Source: Gottfriedia luciferensis (GTDB lineage: Bacteria > Bacillota > Bacilli > Bacillales > Bacillaceae_G). Taken from it: a DNA stretch of 64,000 nt. The position numbers and the translations under genes were made by a program. Positions 27,147 through 36,176 of the stretch are shown here, piece by piece. The first letter of the stretch is position 1, and every line of letters begins with the position of its first letter. The stretch spans positions 1 to 64,000 of the forward strand of contig NZ_MDKC01000037.1 in assembly GCF_001712755.1 (NCBI RefSeq). Direction: 5' to 3'. The notes below the pieces were generated by a model. The model was not told the origin of the DNA. It ran no database searches and saw nothing but the letters and a program-made list of their open reading frames with translations.

Positions 27147-27957
27147 AGTTAATACAAGAATTAAGATCCGTGCTCTACATTCCATCGAAGAAATGGGGCA
27201 GGTACGAGAACTAGAATCTAAAATTTGGGGTTTTGAAGATTCAATTCCCACGCATCAAACAATTACAGCTGCAAAAAATGGTGGCTTAGTTTTAGGTGCA
27301 TATTTTGACGATAAACTAATTGGATTTCAATATAGTTTTCCTGGTTATGATGGACAAAATGTTTATCTTTGTTCTCATATGCTTGGAATTGATCAAGAAT
27401 TTCGTAATAAAGGGATTGGAAAACTACTTAAAATTGCCCAGCGAGAAGAAGCGCTTAAACTAAGCTATAAATTGATTACTTGGACTTATGATCCATTAGA
27501 AACCGCAAATGGATATTTAAATATTTCTAAGTTAGGTGGAGTTTGTAGTACGTATATTGAAAACTGCTATGGAGAAATGGAAGACTTATTGAATAGTGGA
27601 ATTCCATCTGATCGTTTTTTAGTTGAATGGTATATTGCAAAAGAGGAAAAGGAGAATTTGAGACCATTTGAACTAGATGAAGCAGTTAAAAATTCGCTTA
27701 TTAAATGGGAAGAAAATAATGACGGATTACCAGTGCCGATTAAAAATGATTCCCTAGATAATAACGATCTAGCCTTTGTTGCAGTACCAAAGGATTTCCG
27801 AACAATTAGAGAAACGAATAGTAAAATTGCAACCCAGTGGCGAATGCTTACTAGAGAGTCCTTTAAAAAATTATTTCAAAGCGGATGGAAAGTCAGTGGA
27901 TTTTATAAGAATTCAGACTCGGAAATGCCAGTTCATTTTTATGTACTAAAAAAATAA
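27121..27957 (+). CDS. GNAT-family acyltransferase, probable D-amino-acid N-succinyltransferase
   Basis: 278 aa. The N-terminal half is a GNAT fold ([37 protein letters not shown], then acyl-CoA loop [18 protein letters not shown] and [21 protein letters not shown]). The C-terminal part is particular to the family that accompanies NSAR/MenC-like racemases. Start is ATG 27121 with GAGGTGAG upstream; it overlaps the M20 gene by 26 bp. Family knowledge: in Geobacillus kaustophilus the partner enzyme succinylates D-amino acids. Donor specificity here is inferred. Confidence 0.85.
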   Translation: MLNKLNHSEVNTRIKIRALHSIEEMGQVRELESKIWGFEDSIPTHQTITAAKNGGLVLGAYFDDKLIGFQYSFPGYDGQNVYLCSHMLGIDQEFRNKGIGKLLKIAQREEALKLSYKLITWTYDPLETANGYLNISKLGGVCSTYIENCYGEMEDLLNSGIPSDRFLVEWYIAKEEKENLRPFELDEAVKNSLIKWEENNDGLPVPIKNDSLDNNDLAFVAVPKDFRTIRETNSKIATQWRMLTRESFKKLFQSGWKVSGFYKNSDSEMPVHFYVLKK

Positions 27958-27983
27958 AAAGGAAAATAAGGGAGAGTTCGGAA

Positions 27984-29099
27984 ATGAAAATTAAAAAAAT
28001 AATATTACGCCATATGAAGCTAGATTTATTGCATCCATTTACAACGAGCTTTGGTACTGAATATGACCGTGAATTTATTCTATTAGAAGCGATAAGCGAA
28101 GACGGAATATCAGGTTGGGCTGAATCAGTTGCTATGCTTGATCCGCTTTATAATGAAGAAACTTTAAAAACAAATTGGCATATTCTAGAAGATTATTTAA
28201 TTCCAATCGTGTTAAATAATGAAATTAACCATCCAGACGAAATTTCCGAAAAGTATTTCTCACATATACGTGGGAACTATATGGCCAAAGCTGCCATAGA
28301 AGGCGCAATTTGGGATCTTTATGCTAAGCAAGAAAATATCTCACTTTCAACTGCGTTAGGTGGAACTAAAAAGGAAATCGAAGTAGGAGTAAGCATTGGA
28401 ATTCAAGATTCAATCGATTCAACAATTAACATTATCGAAAACCGACTTGCAGAAGGCTATAAGAGATTTAAATTAAAAATTAAACCAGGCTGGGATCTTG
28501 AACTGATTGATAAAGTACGAAAAGTTTATCCAACTATTCCTTTAATGGCGGATGCTAATTCAGCATACACATTATCTGATATGGATCAATTAATTGCATT
28601 AGATGATTATAATTTAATGATGATTGAACAACCACTTGCATACAACGATATTATCGATCACGCAGATTTACAAGAAAGAATGAAAACGCCAATCTGTTTA
28701 GACGAGAGTATTCACTCACTAGAAGATGCTAGAAAAGCAATAAAGCTAGGAAGCTGTAAAATTATTAATATTAAAATTGGTCGAGTTGGGGGACTAACTC
28801 AATCAAGAAAAATACATGATCTATGCCAGGAAAATGGAATTCCATTATGGTGTGGTGGAATGCTAGAATCAGGAATTGGAAGAGCCCATAATATTGCAAT
28901 CACATCATTACCGAACTTCATTCTACCTGGAGACACTGCGGCATCTGCATTATACTGGGCAGAAGACATAATCGAACCAGAAGTAACTGTAGAAAATGGA
29001 ATGATCACCGTACCAACAAAACCAGGTATCGGGTACGACCCACACATTCAAAATATTGAAAAATATACAATCAGTACGAAAGTTTACAATAAGAATTAA
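27984..29099 (+). CDS. menC: N-succinylamino-acid racemase / o-succinylbenzoate synthase family enzyme
   Basis: 371 aa enolase-superfamily enzyme of the MenC/NSAR group. Catalytic Lys motif KLKIKPGWD (about 163-167), metal ligands Asp190 (MADAN), Glu215 (MIEQP) and Asp240 (LDESI), and the second catalytic Lys264 ([10 protein letters not shown]). GGGAGAG precedes the ATG. No other menaquinone gene (menF, D, B, E) is nearby, while an acyltransferase and a deacylase are, so racemisation of N-succinylamino acids is the likelier role than OSB synthesis. If no other menC exists in the genome it could do both. Confidence 0.87.
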   Translation: MKIKKIILRHMKLDLLHPFTTSFGTEYDREFILLEAISEDGISGWAESVAMLDPLYNEETLKTNWHILEDYLIPIVLNNEINHPDEISEKYFSHIRGNYMAKAAIEGAIWDLYAKQENISLSTALGGTKKEIEVGVSIGIQDSIDSTINIIENRLAEGYKRFKLKIKPGWDLELIDKVRKVYPTIPLMADANSAYTLSDMDQLIALDDYNLMMIEQPLAYNDIIDHADLQERMKTPICLDESIHSLEDARKAIKLGSCKIINIKIGRVGGLTQSRKIHDLCQENGIPLWCGGMLESGIGRAHNIAITSLPNFILPGDTAASALYWAEDIIEPEVTVENGMITVPTKPGIGYDPHIQNIEKYTISTKVYNKN

Positions 29100-29118
29100 A
29101 TACAAGGGGGATGGAGGG

Positions 29119-29153
29119 GACACAAACCTAAATTTATGGTTTGTGTTTTTTTC
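29119..29153 (+). terminator. Terminator of the D-amino-acid operon
   Basis: ACACAAACC (29120-29128) pairs with GGTTTGTGT (29138-29146), followed by a T-run. Confidence 0.85.
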
Positions 29154-29293
29154 GTGATAATAATTTTGATATAAACTTCAAATCAACCTTACTTTTACTG
29201 GATAATGTTTAGTTTTGAATGATTCTTATTCAAATTATAGTTATTTCTTCTATTTTATCGAATCTGATAAACTATTTTCTCATGATGCCAAGC

Positions 29294-29446
29294 TTTATTT
29301 GCAGTTTTTAAAGTTTTAATTGCAGATTTAACTTTTTTAATTGCGGATTTGCCAAATTTAATTGCAGTTATGGCTACTTTAATTGCACTTGAACAGATTT
29401 AATTGCAGTAATAGCATATTTAATTGCACTACACAGATTTATTCGT
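29294..29446 (-). repeat. Periodic GCAATTAAA array, about 7 copies at 20-21 bp
   Basis: On plus the core TTTAATTGCR starts at 29294 (variant TTTATTTGCA), 29315, 29336, 29357, 29378, 29398 and 29419, with a degenerate copy at 29437. Spacing is 21,21,21,21,20,21 bp. Between cores the sequence is unrelated. Read on minus it is YGCAATTAAA, the same core as the array at 34450. It lies just past the terminator of the minus-strand DUF4129 gene. The stretch 29154-29293 holds nothing recognisable. Confidence 0.8.
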
Positions 29447-29471
29447 AGTCTCAACATTTTCAAAAGCGTGA

Positions 29472-29504
29472 AAACCCAAACCTAAATAAAAGGTTTGGGT
29501 TCAA
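29472..29504 (-). terminator. Terminator of the MoxR-DUF58-DUF4129 operon
   Basis: AACCCAAACCT and AGGTTTGGGTT form an 11-bp perfect stem with a 7-nt loop, directly after the minus-strand stop at 29511; TTTT follows on minus. Confidence 0.8.
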
Positions 29505-29510
29505 TTGTTC

Positions 29511-30698
29511 TTAATCTTCTTCCTTAATCTTGCTTTTAATCTTTTCCTTGATTCTTTTCACTTGTTCTTCGTACTTCTCAATATCCTTTATTTCACCTTT
29601 ACCATAGCGAACCGAGTTATATGCATTAATTAGTTCATCTTCATTCGGAATTTGTATTCGCTCCAACCACTCTTTTAATGTTTCATTTTGGTTTCGCCCC
29701 ATCTTGTATTTAGAGGCGTATTTTTGAAGTTGGAAGATTAGTTTTCTGATTTGCTCTGTTGGGGCAGAGTGTTTGAAAAATCGTCTTTTTTTCCTCTTGT
29801 GTTCTGGTATTGCATTATATTCGATGCTGATTTCTTGTTTAACAGTATGTTTTTCATTACGTATATAAGTAAGCTTTCTTATAACTAGCCAAATTACGAT
29901 TAAAACGATCATCAGTAATAATAACCATACCCAAGTAGGAGTCGACTCTAAAATGTAATGGTGATTACGTATATTTTGTGGAATTTTATCTTCAGCACTT
30001 GAATTTTGACCTAGCTTAATTTTTTTCTCTTTTATAGTGATGTGATCTACATAGTTAAAGAAAGGAGTTCCTAAAAATCCAACTGCACTAAATAAACCGT
30101 CCAGTAATTTAAAAATCGCCCACTTTAAGATCGGTAATATTAACATTATGGTACCAGTAAGCAGTGCTGCTATACTAATTGATCCTATAATTCCTCGATA
30201 GTTATTAATAGTTTGGGTAGTGACAGCTTGTTGAAAATATCTACCTAAACTAAATAGAATTGTAAAAATGATTATGATCCATAATATCAAACTCATATGA
30301 GAGTAATGTGAAGTCCAGCCAAAAAAGAGGACGATCAAACTCGTTAAATAAAAAGTGATTTGTAATTTATTTCGTTCTTCGATCCATAACGAAGTGTCTT
30401 TAAGAAAAGCTTCAAGTCGAAAATAGATAAAGCTAGCACATAAAATAGATGTCACTGAATTTAAGCCAAGAGTATAACTGATTCCTCCAGAAATAATGGC
30501 TGCTAGATACGGAATAACTCGTGATACTTGAGCCTTTCGTAATGAGTAATGTAAAAATAGATTTCCAATCATAAAAATACAAATGATTGCCAAAGTAGGT
30601 GGCAGTTGATTTTTTGCTTCATATATAAATAGAACGATTAAATAGAGTAATAGATATTCTAATGAAAAAAAGTATGTAGAAAGTAAACGTAAAATCAT
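29511..30698 (-). CDS. DUF4129-type membrane protein (YebA-like without transglutaminase domain)
   Basis: 395 aa. About seven hydrophobic segments in the first 190 residues, a short extracytoplasmic loop, another TM (WVWLLLLMIVLIVIWLVI) and a cytoplasmic DUF4129-like tail (KLIFQLQKYASKYKMGRNQNETLKEWLERI). In typical bacterial moxR operons the third protein (about 700 aa) has a transglutaminase-like domain between TM6 and the last TM; here only about 60 residues lie there and no Cys-His-Asp triad is visible. The flanking parts are intact, so this is a clean domain loss, not an obvious frameshift. AAAGGA precedes ATG by 7 nt. Last gene of the operon. Confidence 0.78.
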   Translation of the reverse strand: MILRLLSTYFFSLEYLLLYLIVLFIYEAKNQLPPTLAIICIFMIGNLFLHYSLRKAQVSRVIPYLAAIISGGISYTLGLNSVTSILCASFIYFRLEAFLKDTSLWIEERNKLQITFYLTSLIVLFFGWTSHYSHMSLILWIIIIFTILFSLGRYFQQAVTTQTINNYRGIIGSISIAALLTGTIMLILPILKWAIFKLLDGLFSAVGFLGTPFFNYVDHITIKEKKIKLGQNSSAEDKIPQNIRNHHYILESTPTWVWLLLLMIVLIVIWLVIRKLTYIRNEKHTVKQEISIEYNAIPEHKRKKRRFFKHSAPTEQIRKLIFQLQKYASKYKMGRNQNETLKEWLERIQIPNEDELINAYNSVRYGKGEIKDIEKYEEQVKRIKEKIKSKIKEED

Positions 30699-30715
30699 TT
30701 CATTATCCTTTCGAC

Positions 30716-31915
30716 TTAATGTTGTCCAAATGGAACAAGCTTTGGACTTTCTAAATCATCTTGTAGATAATAGATGCTTTGGCCACGTTTTCGCATTTGA
30801 GTGAAATATCGATCTCCATGCTTACCGAACGGGCCACATAAAATAATTACAGGAGATTTTCGTTGTTGCTTTTCTACGTAATGTAGTAATCGATCAATCG
30901 GCTGAGTCATTCTTGCACCATTAATTCGAGCAAGAATATCGTAAGTTTTACCTAGTTGAGATTTACCTCCACCAATTGGTAAATGATAAACAGGAACGCC
31001 ACTTTCCATGTTCAAATTTAGAAATATTTCATAATTAATATTTTTTAATGCAGCGTATTGGACTATAAAGGCAATATTACTAGCAATTGATTCGATGTTT
31101 TCAATGATACTTAATCTAAAATTATCATGATGAGTATCTCGTAAATTGATAATAAATGTAATTGAATAGTCAGCAGTTTTTTCATAAATTTTCGTTTGAA
31201 GAACTTGAGTTTTAGCACTAGCTTTCCAGTGAATTCGATGAAATGAGTCCGAATAGACATAGTCTCTTGTTCCAATCGGAGCTAGAAAATCTTCAAACAT
31301 ACTAGTATTTGTTACAAAACTACCATATGAGTTAGTTGAAATTATTTGATCAATTTGAGGTACAGGAATTAAAGTAGGATAAATAATAATTTCTTTATGT
31401 AAAAATGGTTTATAGGTCAAATATAGATAGCCTAAACTAAAGAAATTAGAAATTTTTAATTCTACTTGTTTAATTCTAGTAACACCACGTTTATTAGCTG
31501 AGAGCGGTAATGTAATCTGAATCGTTTCGTTACCTTTTAGTTGAATTGGGATCATTAGTTCTAAATTTGAATCGCTACTAACTGCTTTAAAATTTATACT
31601 TTCTACTATAGGTTCTAATTTTATTCGAACTGTTGCGTTAATAATTGGTAACCAATGATTCTGGGTTATCTTAATAGGTAAATTAAATTGCTCTCCGACG
31701 GAAACTCGAATGGGTTCCTTGTCGTTTTCGATGACAAGGTGATCAGCAATATGTTTTAAATAGTATCGACTCATCAAACTAATAATGATTAAAAATCCTC
31801 CTAAAAACATTAATAAATAAGAAGATTGATAGACATTAATGATTAGAAATATGACCCCGAAAATAATTAAGATATCAAGTGAATTTTTGCCATGTATTTC
31901 TTTATTCCAAGTCAT
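30716..31915 (-). CDS. DUF58 (vWA-like) protein (YeaD-like)
   Basis: 399 aa. Two N-terminal TM segments (about 13-47), a beta-rich outer region, and the DUF58 core with the signature GTRDYVYSDSFHRIHWKASAK and following Leu/Gln-rich segment. A vWA-like C-terminal half contains IIILCGPFGK-type strand. The start ATG at 31915 abuts the MoxR stop. DUF58 proteins nearly always travel with MoxR AAA ATPases; they are thought to act together in assembly or activation of envelope proteins, but the exact role is not known. Confidence 0.88.
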   Translation of the reverse strand: MTWNKEIHGKNSLDILIIFGVIFLIINVYQSSYLLMFLGGFLIIISLMSRYYLKHIADHLVIENDKEPIRVSVGEQFNLPIKITQNHWLPIINATVRIKLEPIVESINFKAVSSDSNLELMIPIQLKGNETIQITLPLSANKRGVTRIKQVELKISNFFSLGYLYLTYKPFLHKEIIIYPTLIPVPQIDQIISTNSYGSFVTNTSMFEDFLAPIGTRDYVYSDSFHRIHWKASAKTQVLQTKIYEKTADYSITFIINLRDTHHDNFRLSIIENIESIASNIAFIVQYAALKNINYEIFLNLNMESGVPVYHLPIGGGKSQLGKTYDILARINGARMTQPIDRLLHYVEKQQRKSPVIILCGPFGKHGDRYFTQMRKRGQSIYYLQDDLESPKLVPFGQH

Positions 31916-32866
31916 TTATTGACCAGCTCCAGCTTCTACAGGAACTTCAACTTGATTTAAAACTGATTCTATAACTTGTGTAGCATTTTTCTTTATGGAT
32001 GCCTCAAGGGTCAAGACTAATCTGTGTGAAAGGAGATAAATCGCAACATCCTTCACATCTTGTGGAGTGACGAATGATCTATTGTTTATATATGCTTTAC
32101 CTTGTGAAGCTCTCATTAGTGCCAATGTACCACGAGGACTAATGCCGAGTTGAATATCTTCATGATTTCTCGTTGTATGAATAATGTTTAAAATATAATC
32201 CTCTACTTCTTCTGAAATTGTAACAGTTTTCACCTGTTCTTTCATTTCATCAATTTCTTCTAAAGTTAGTACATTTTTTAAATTCGAAAATGGAGTATTT
32301 GAACGATAAGACTTCATAATACTTTTTTCCTCTTCAAATGTAGGGTATTTCAAACTAATTTGCATGAAAAATCGATCCATTTGTGCTTCAGGTAATGGAA
32401 ATGTACCTTGTTGTGATTCAATAGGATTTTGGGTTGCTATCACGATAAACGGATTTGGGAGAGGAATCGTTTCTCCATCGATTGTTACCTGGCGTTCTTC
32501 CATTACTTCTAATAAACTAGCCTGGGTTCTAGGTGTAGCACGATTAATCTCATCTGCTAATAAAATATTCGTCATAACAGGACCGATTCGAAGTTGAAAG
32601 TCTTGTTCTTTTGGATGAAAAAATTGAATACCTGTTACATCACTAGGTAATAAATCTGGAGTAAATTGAATTCTTTTAAATGAACCGTTAATCGTTTTGG
32701 CAAAACTTTTAGCTAACTGTGTTTTTCCAGTACCAGGGACACTTTCCAATAGAATATGCCCATTATTAATAAGAGCGATGAAAATCATTTCAACGACATC
32801 TTCTTTACCAATTATCACGTGACTAATCTCTTTCTTTAATTGCAATAACTTTTCTGATCTATTCAT
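31916..32866 (-). CDS. MoxR-family AAA+ ATPase
   Basis: 316 aa. Walker A (ESVPGTGKTQLAKSFA), Walker B (ILLADEINRATPRTQASLLEVMEE), sensor 1 region (FIVIATQNPIESQQGTFPLPEAQMDRFF) and the C-terminal lid (GISPRGTLALMRASQGKAYI). AAGGAGAG lies before ATG. First gene of the moxR-DUF58-DUF4129 operon; works as a putative chaperone ATPase with the DUF58 partner. Confidence 0.93.
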   Translation of the reverse strand: MNRSEKLLQLKKEISHVIIGKEDVVEMIFIALINNGHILLESVPGTGKTQLAKSFAKTINGSFKRIQFTPDLLPSDVTGIQFFHPKEQDFQLRIGPVMTNILLADEINRATPRTQASLLEVMEERQVTIDGETIPLPNPFIVIATQNPIESQQGTFPLPEAQMDRFFMQISLKYPTFEEEKSIMKSYRSNTPFSNLKNVLTLEEIDEMKEQVKTVTISEEVEDYILNIIHTTRNHEDIQLGISPRGTLALMRASQGKAYINNRSFVTPQDVKDVAIYLLSHRLVLTLEASIKKNATQVIESVLNQVEVPVEAGAGQ

Positions 32867-33254
32867 TTTTCTCTCCTTATCTTTTAAAACGTTTTAAGCA
32901 TTATTAAATCTGTTTAAAAATCGAAAAAATGTTGAATATGCTATTATTTTAATAGTTAAACAATAGTAAAGTCCAATAATTCTCAATTTTTAAAATCTAT
33001 TAAAGTGAACACTAAATATTAGTTGATATTTTTAAAAAAACACTGTAGAATATAATTTTTGTTTACTAAAAAATGGAAATTACTTAAAAGACGGAAATTC
33101 CGAAACGCCGGTGACAAACTAAAGTTTTTAAGAATCATAAAGAGTATTAAATGAAGATGAGGATAAAAATATGATTAATTAAAGGTTCCGGATTGTTTTG
33201 TCTTTTCCTATACCATGCATTTCATTGAACCTCGCTTTAACAGGAGAGAAAAAG
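32867..33254. other. Divergent intergenic region, moxR / capA-like
   Basis: AT-rich. It contains the palindrome CGGAAATTCCG near 33092 followed by a GC-richer patch (ACGCCGGTGAC), and a GGTTC/GAACC pair nearer the capA-like start. I compared it from memory with common riboswitch consensus patterns and recognised none. Promoters must lie here. Confidence 0.35.
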
Positions 33255-34430
33255 ATGAAAAAAATAATGATAGTATTAGCTACCTGCTTTTTTGCTTTAG
33301 TTTGCGGGTGTACAAAAAATAATCAAGATGAACAAAAAGTAAAAGAAGATAAACAAAATACAGAACAAGTTAAAGAGCCAAAAGAGCCTATTAAAAAAAT
33401 AAATCAGGAAGTTACAAAGGTGACTGTTGGTGCCGTGGGTGACTTGTTAATTCATAATGAAGTATATGAAGATGCTAGGCTTCCTAATGGTGTATATAAC
33501 TTTAATAAAATGTTTGATGAAGTTAGAAAAACGATGGAAAAGCCAGATATTTTAGTAGCAAATCAAGAAACGATGATTGGGGGAAAGCAATTCGGATTAT
33601 CTACTTATCCAGCGTTTAACAGTCCATTTGAGGTTGGAGATGCGCTCAAAGGGGCTGGGGTTGATTTTGTAACACTGGCCAATAATCATTCGCTTGATCG
33701 AGGTGAAAAAATTATACGAAGTGCAATTTCCCATTGGGACGCTATTCATATGCCATATACAGGGGCTTTTAAATCACAAGCAGATCATGACCAAATTAGA
33801 GTGATAAATAAAAATAATATTCGATTTTCATTTCTTGCTTACACATTTGGTACAAATGGGATTCCCGTTCCTAAAGGAAAAGATTATTTAGTAAATTTGA
33901 TCGACCTTGCCAAAATACGTAGTGATGTTGCAAGGGCAAAGAAAGTATCAGATGTAGTAGTAGTTGCTATGCATTGGGGGATTGAATATGAAAGAATGCC
34001 AAACAATACCCAAAAGAATCTTGCAAAACAATTGGCTGATATGGGAGTTCAAATTATTATTGGAAATCATCCACACGTCCTGCAACCGCCGGCATGGATC
34101 ACTGGAAAAATGGGGAATAAATCAATTGTTTTTTATTCATTAGGAAATTACTTATCAGCTCAAGATGAAATTTATGAGTTAATTGGTGGAATGGGTACAA
34201 TTGATGTGGTTAAAACTCGAACTGATCAAAATGTAAAAATTGAACTAGAAAATCCAAGTTTTTTTCCTACTTATAATTACTATCGTGATAATCGCAATTT
34301 TAAAATTATGTCTTTGGAAAATATTAATGAAGTTAATCTAAAAAATGGCAAAATGAGATACAACGAAATAATGAACCATATGCGAACAAATATTAAGGAT
34401 TTAAAAAGTATTCCTGAGGTTCAAAATTAA
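33255..34430 (+). CDS. CapA/PgsA-like metallophosphatase-fold lipoprotein
   Basis: 391 aa. Lipoprotein signal (MKKIMIVLATCFFALVCGC) and Lys/Glu-rich linker, then the CapA domain: VGAVGDLLIHNEV, VANQETMIGG, LANNHSLDRGEK, VVAMHWGIEYERMP, IIIGNHPHVLQP, VFYSLGNYLSAQDE. These are the usual metal-ligand blocks. CapA proteins help make poly-gamma-glutamate capsules, but no capBC/pgsBC genes are present, and many Bacillus paralogues have other unknown roles. ATG 33255 has AGGAGAG upstream; a longer in-frame start at 33198 has none. Confidence 0.88.
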   Translation: MKKIMIVLATCFFALVCGCTKNNQDEQKVKEDKQNTEQVKEPKEPIKKINQEVTKVTVGAVGDLLIHNEVYEDARLPNGVYNFNKMFDEVRKTMEKPDILVANQETMIGGKQFGLSTYPAFNSPFEVGDALKGAGVDFVTLANNHSLDRGEKIIRSAISHWDAIHMPYTGAFKSQADHDQIRVINKNNIRFSFLAYTFGTNGIPVPKGKDYLVNLIDLAKIRSDVARAKKVSDVVVVAMHWGIEYERMPNNTQKNLAKQLADMGVQIIIGNHPHVLQPPAWITGKMGNKSIVFYSLGNYLSAQDEIYELIGGMGTIDVVKTRTDQNVKIELENPSFFPTYNYYRDNRNFKIMSLENINEVNLKNGKMRYNEIMNHMRTNIKDLKSIPEVQN

Positions 34431-34445
34431 AACGGTAAAATGGGT

Positions 34446-34812
34446 AAATCGCAATTAAAATCTTAGAATCGCAAATAAAAAGTCTGATCGCAATTAAAAT
34501 CTGAGAATCGCAAATAAAAAAGGCAAATCGCAATTAAAATCTTAGAATCGCAAATAAAAAAGGTAAATCGCAATTAAAATCTGAGAATCGCAAATAAAAA
34601 TACAAATCGCAATTAAAATCTAGGAATCGCAAATAAAAAAGGCAAATCGCAATTAAAATCTGAGAATCGCAAATAAAAAAGGCGAATCGCAATTAAAATC
34701 TGAGAATCACAAATAAAAAAGGCAAATCGCAATTAAAATCAGAGAATCGCAAATAAAAAATACAAATCGCAATTAAAATCGCAAATAAACAAGGCAATTC
34801 ACAATTAAAGTA
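34446..34812 (+). repeat. Tandem array with 20-bp half units (19 GCAAWTAAA cores)
   Basis: The 40-bp unit is made of two related 20-bp halves: CGCAATTAAAATCTGAGAAT and CGCAAATAAAAAAGGCAAAT. Core starts: 34450, 34470, 34489, 34509, 34529, 34549, 34569, 34589, 34608, 34628, 34648, 34668, 34688, 34708, 34728, 34748, 34768, 34780, 34800. AATT and AAAT cores alternate. The spacing is 19-20 bp except one 12-bp step near the end. There are no unique spacers and no open frame (40 is not a multiple of 3). It lies between the capA-like stop and the next terminator. Confidence 0.9.
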
Positions 34813-34943
34813 GATGAAGAATTGACCAAAACAAAATAAAATCAGTTCAAGCACAAAAAAATTACAAAAAAATGTTTGATTACATAAATTTTTACATTAA
34901 AATTTTACATCTAATAATCTTCACTACTGACGAAACAATCCGG

Positions 34944-34976
34944 AAAGCTTATATGCCACAATATAAGCTTTTTTTC
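34944..34976 (+). terminator. Terminator after the capA-like gene and repeat array
   Basis: AAGCTTATAT (34945-34954) pairs with ATATAAGCTT (34961-34970), then TTTTT. No other terminator separates the capA-like stop from here, so the array may be transcribed. 34813-34943 is AT-rich with nothing recognised. Confidence 0.85.
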
Positions 34977-35096
34977 TATTCATTAAATAAGTATTTTCTC
35001 ACAAACTACTTAATAATTGTTTTAATGATTTTTAGCGTACATTTCAACTAGGAAAAAATCTTTTGAAAAACTTTTTTAAAAAATTGTTTATTTTTT

Positions 35097-35125
35097 TGCA
35101 GGGTTTTTAAATTTGTCTTCGTCTA
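35097..35125 (+). promoter_or_regulatory. Probable ECF-sigma (autoregulated) promoter
   Basis: TGCAGG (35097-35102), a 17-nt spacer starting GTTTTT, then CGTCTA (35120-35125). This resembles ECF promoters of Bacillus (TGMAAC, N16-17, CGTC). It sits about 30 nt before the ECF sigma start, where autoregulation is usual. Confidence 0.5.
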
Positions 35126-35155
35126 AAGTTATGGAAGAGGAAAAGAGGTGATGCA

Positions 35156-35704
35156 ATGGAGTCGGATGAACAATTAGTAAGGAATATAGTAAAGGGGAAT
35201 CATCAACTATTTAAAGAATTAATCGTAAGATACCAATCAAAGGTATTTGCAGTAGCATTGAAAGTTTCAAATAACCAAAAGGATGCTGAAGATATTTCGC
35301 AAGAAGTCTTTCTCCAATTGTATCGTTCTCTCGAAAACTTTAACGGAGAATCTAGTTTTGCCACATGGATTTATCGAATTACAATGAATAAAGCAATTGA
35401 TTTTAAAAGAAAACAAGTAAAACAACAGGAAAATGAAACTAGTGAATTACTTTCTACTTTACCAGAAGAGAATTTATTATCACCTGAAGAAGCTTTACTA
35501 AAAACGATTGATAAAGAACTTATTCATTCATATTTAATTGAATTGCCACAGGCATATAGCGATGTATTGAAATTATATTATTTTGAAGAACTTACTTATG
35601 GGGAAATAGCTTTGAAATTAAATGTAGCCGTTAAAACTGTAGAATCACGTTTATATCGAGCTAAACGATTAATTAAAGACAAGCATAAAGGAGGGATCAT
35701 TTGA
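35156..35704 (+). CDS. ECF-type RNA polymerase sigma factor (SigW/SigV-like)
   Basis: 182 aa. Region 2 (YQSKVFAVALKVSNNQKDAEDISQEVFLQLYRSL, with FATWIYRITMNKAIDFKRK) and region 4 (ELPQAYSDVLKLYYFEELTYGEIALKLNVAVKTVESRLYRAKR). GAGGTGATGCA precedes ATG 35156. The next gene encodes a ZAS-type anti-sigma factor whose TTG overlaps the sigma stop, so the two are translationally coupled. Likely responds to envelope stress; which subgroup it is cannot be fixed here. Confidence 0.93.
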   Translation: MESDEQLVRNIVKGNHQLFKELIVRYQSKVFAVALKVSNNQKDAEDISQEVFLQLYRSLENFNGESSFATWIYRITMNKAIDFKRKQVKQQENETSELLSTLPEENLLSPEEALLKTIDKELIHSYLIELPQAYSDVLKLYYFEELTYGEIALKLNVAVKTVESRLYRAKRLIKDKHKGGII

Positions 35705-36162
35705 AACATTTAACTTCTGACCAATTATTATCGTATCAACAAAAGAAGCTTTCAAATAAAGAATCTCTTTTGCTTGAACAGCACTTAAATGAATGTATCT
35801 CATGCCAGGCGGAGCTTGAACTTTTAAATGAATTAGACAAGGAATGGATGAATCCACCTGAATTTCATTTTTCAGATGATCTAGTGAACGAAATAATGAA
35901 ACAAACTGAATCAATACAAATTACGGAAAAAACAAATGAAAATAAATCTAAAACGAATTCAAAAAAAGTTCGCTTAATCCATTTAGTGTTGGCTGCTGCA
36001 GAAACATTTTTATTCTTCCAATTTCAATTAACTGAACGGATTACAAATTCCAATCGTCACGTTGTACAAACGATTGATCAGACGTCTTCGTTAATTGAAA
36101 AAAGTGAAGAAATTAAATTATCAATTCCAATTCCAAAAATTTTGAAAGGAAATAAAAAATAA
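35701..36162 (+). CDS. Anti-sigma factor with ZAS (zf-HC2) domain
   Basis: 153 aa. The zinc-type motif His28-x3-Cys32-x2-Cys35 is in EQHLNECISCQ. A moderately hydrophobic helix (about 96-115, LIHLVLAAAETFLFFQFQ) could be the single membrane span. The C-terminal part would be outside. TTG start at 35701 with AGGAGGG 6 nt upstream; it overlaps the sigma gene by 4 bp. Expected to hold the sigma factor at the membrane until a signal triggers release. The span is weak, so topology is less certain. Confidence 0.85.
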   Translation: MKHLTSDQLLSYQQKKLSNKESLLLEQHLNECISCQAELELLNELDKEWMNPPEFHFSDDLVNEIMKQTESIQITEKTNENKSKTNSKKVRLIHLVLAAAETFLFFQFQLTERITNSNRHVVQTIDQTSSLIEKSEEIKLSIPIPKILKGNKK

Positions 36163-36176
36163 TGGAGGTACAAACA

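Noticed and set aside
33085-33254. Riboswitch before the capA-like gene
   Set aside because: A short palindrome and GC patch are present, but no extended pairing or terminator/anti-terminator pair could be built.
33255-34430. Poly-gamma-glutamate capsule locus
   Set aside because: Only a CapA-like protein is present; no CapB/CapC/CapE homologues are in the window.
34446-34812. CRISPR array
   Set aside because: Repeats are only 20 bp, directly adjoining, with no variable spacers and no cas genes nearby.
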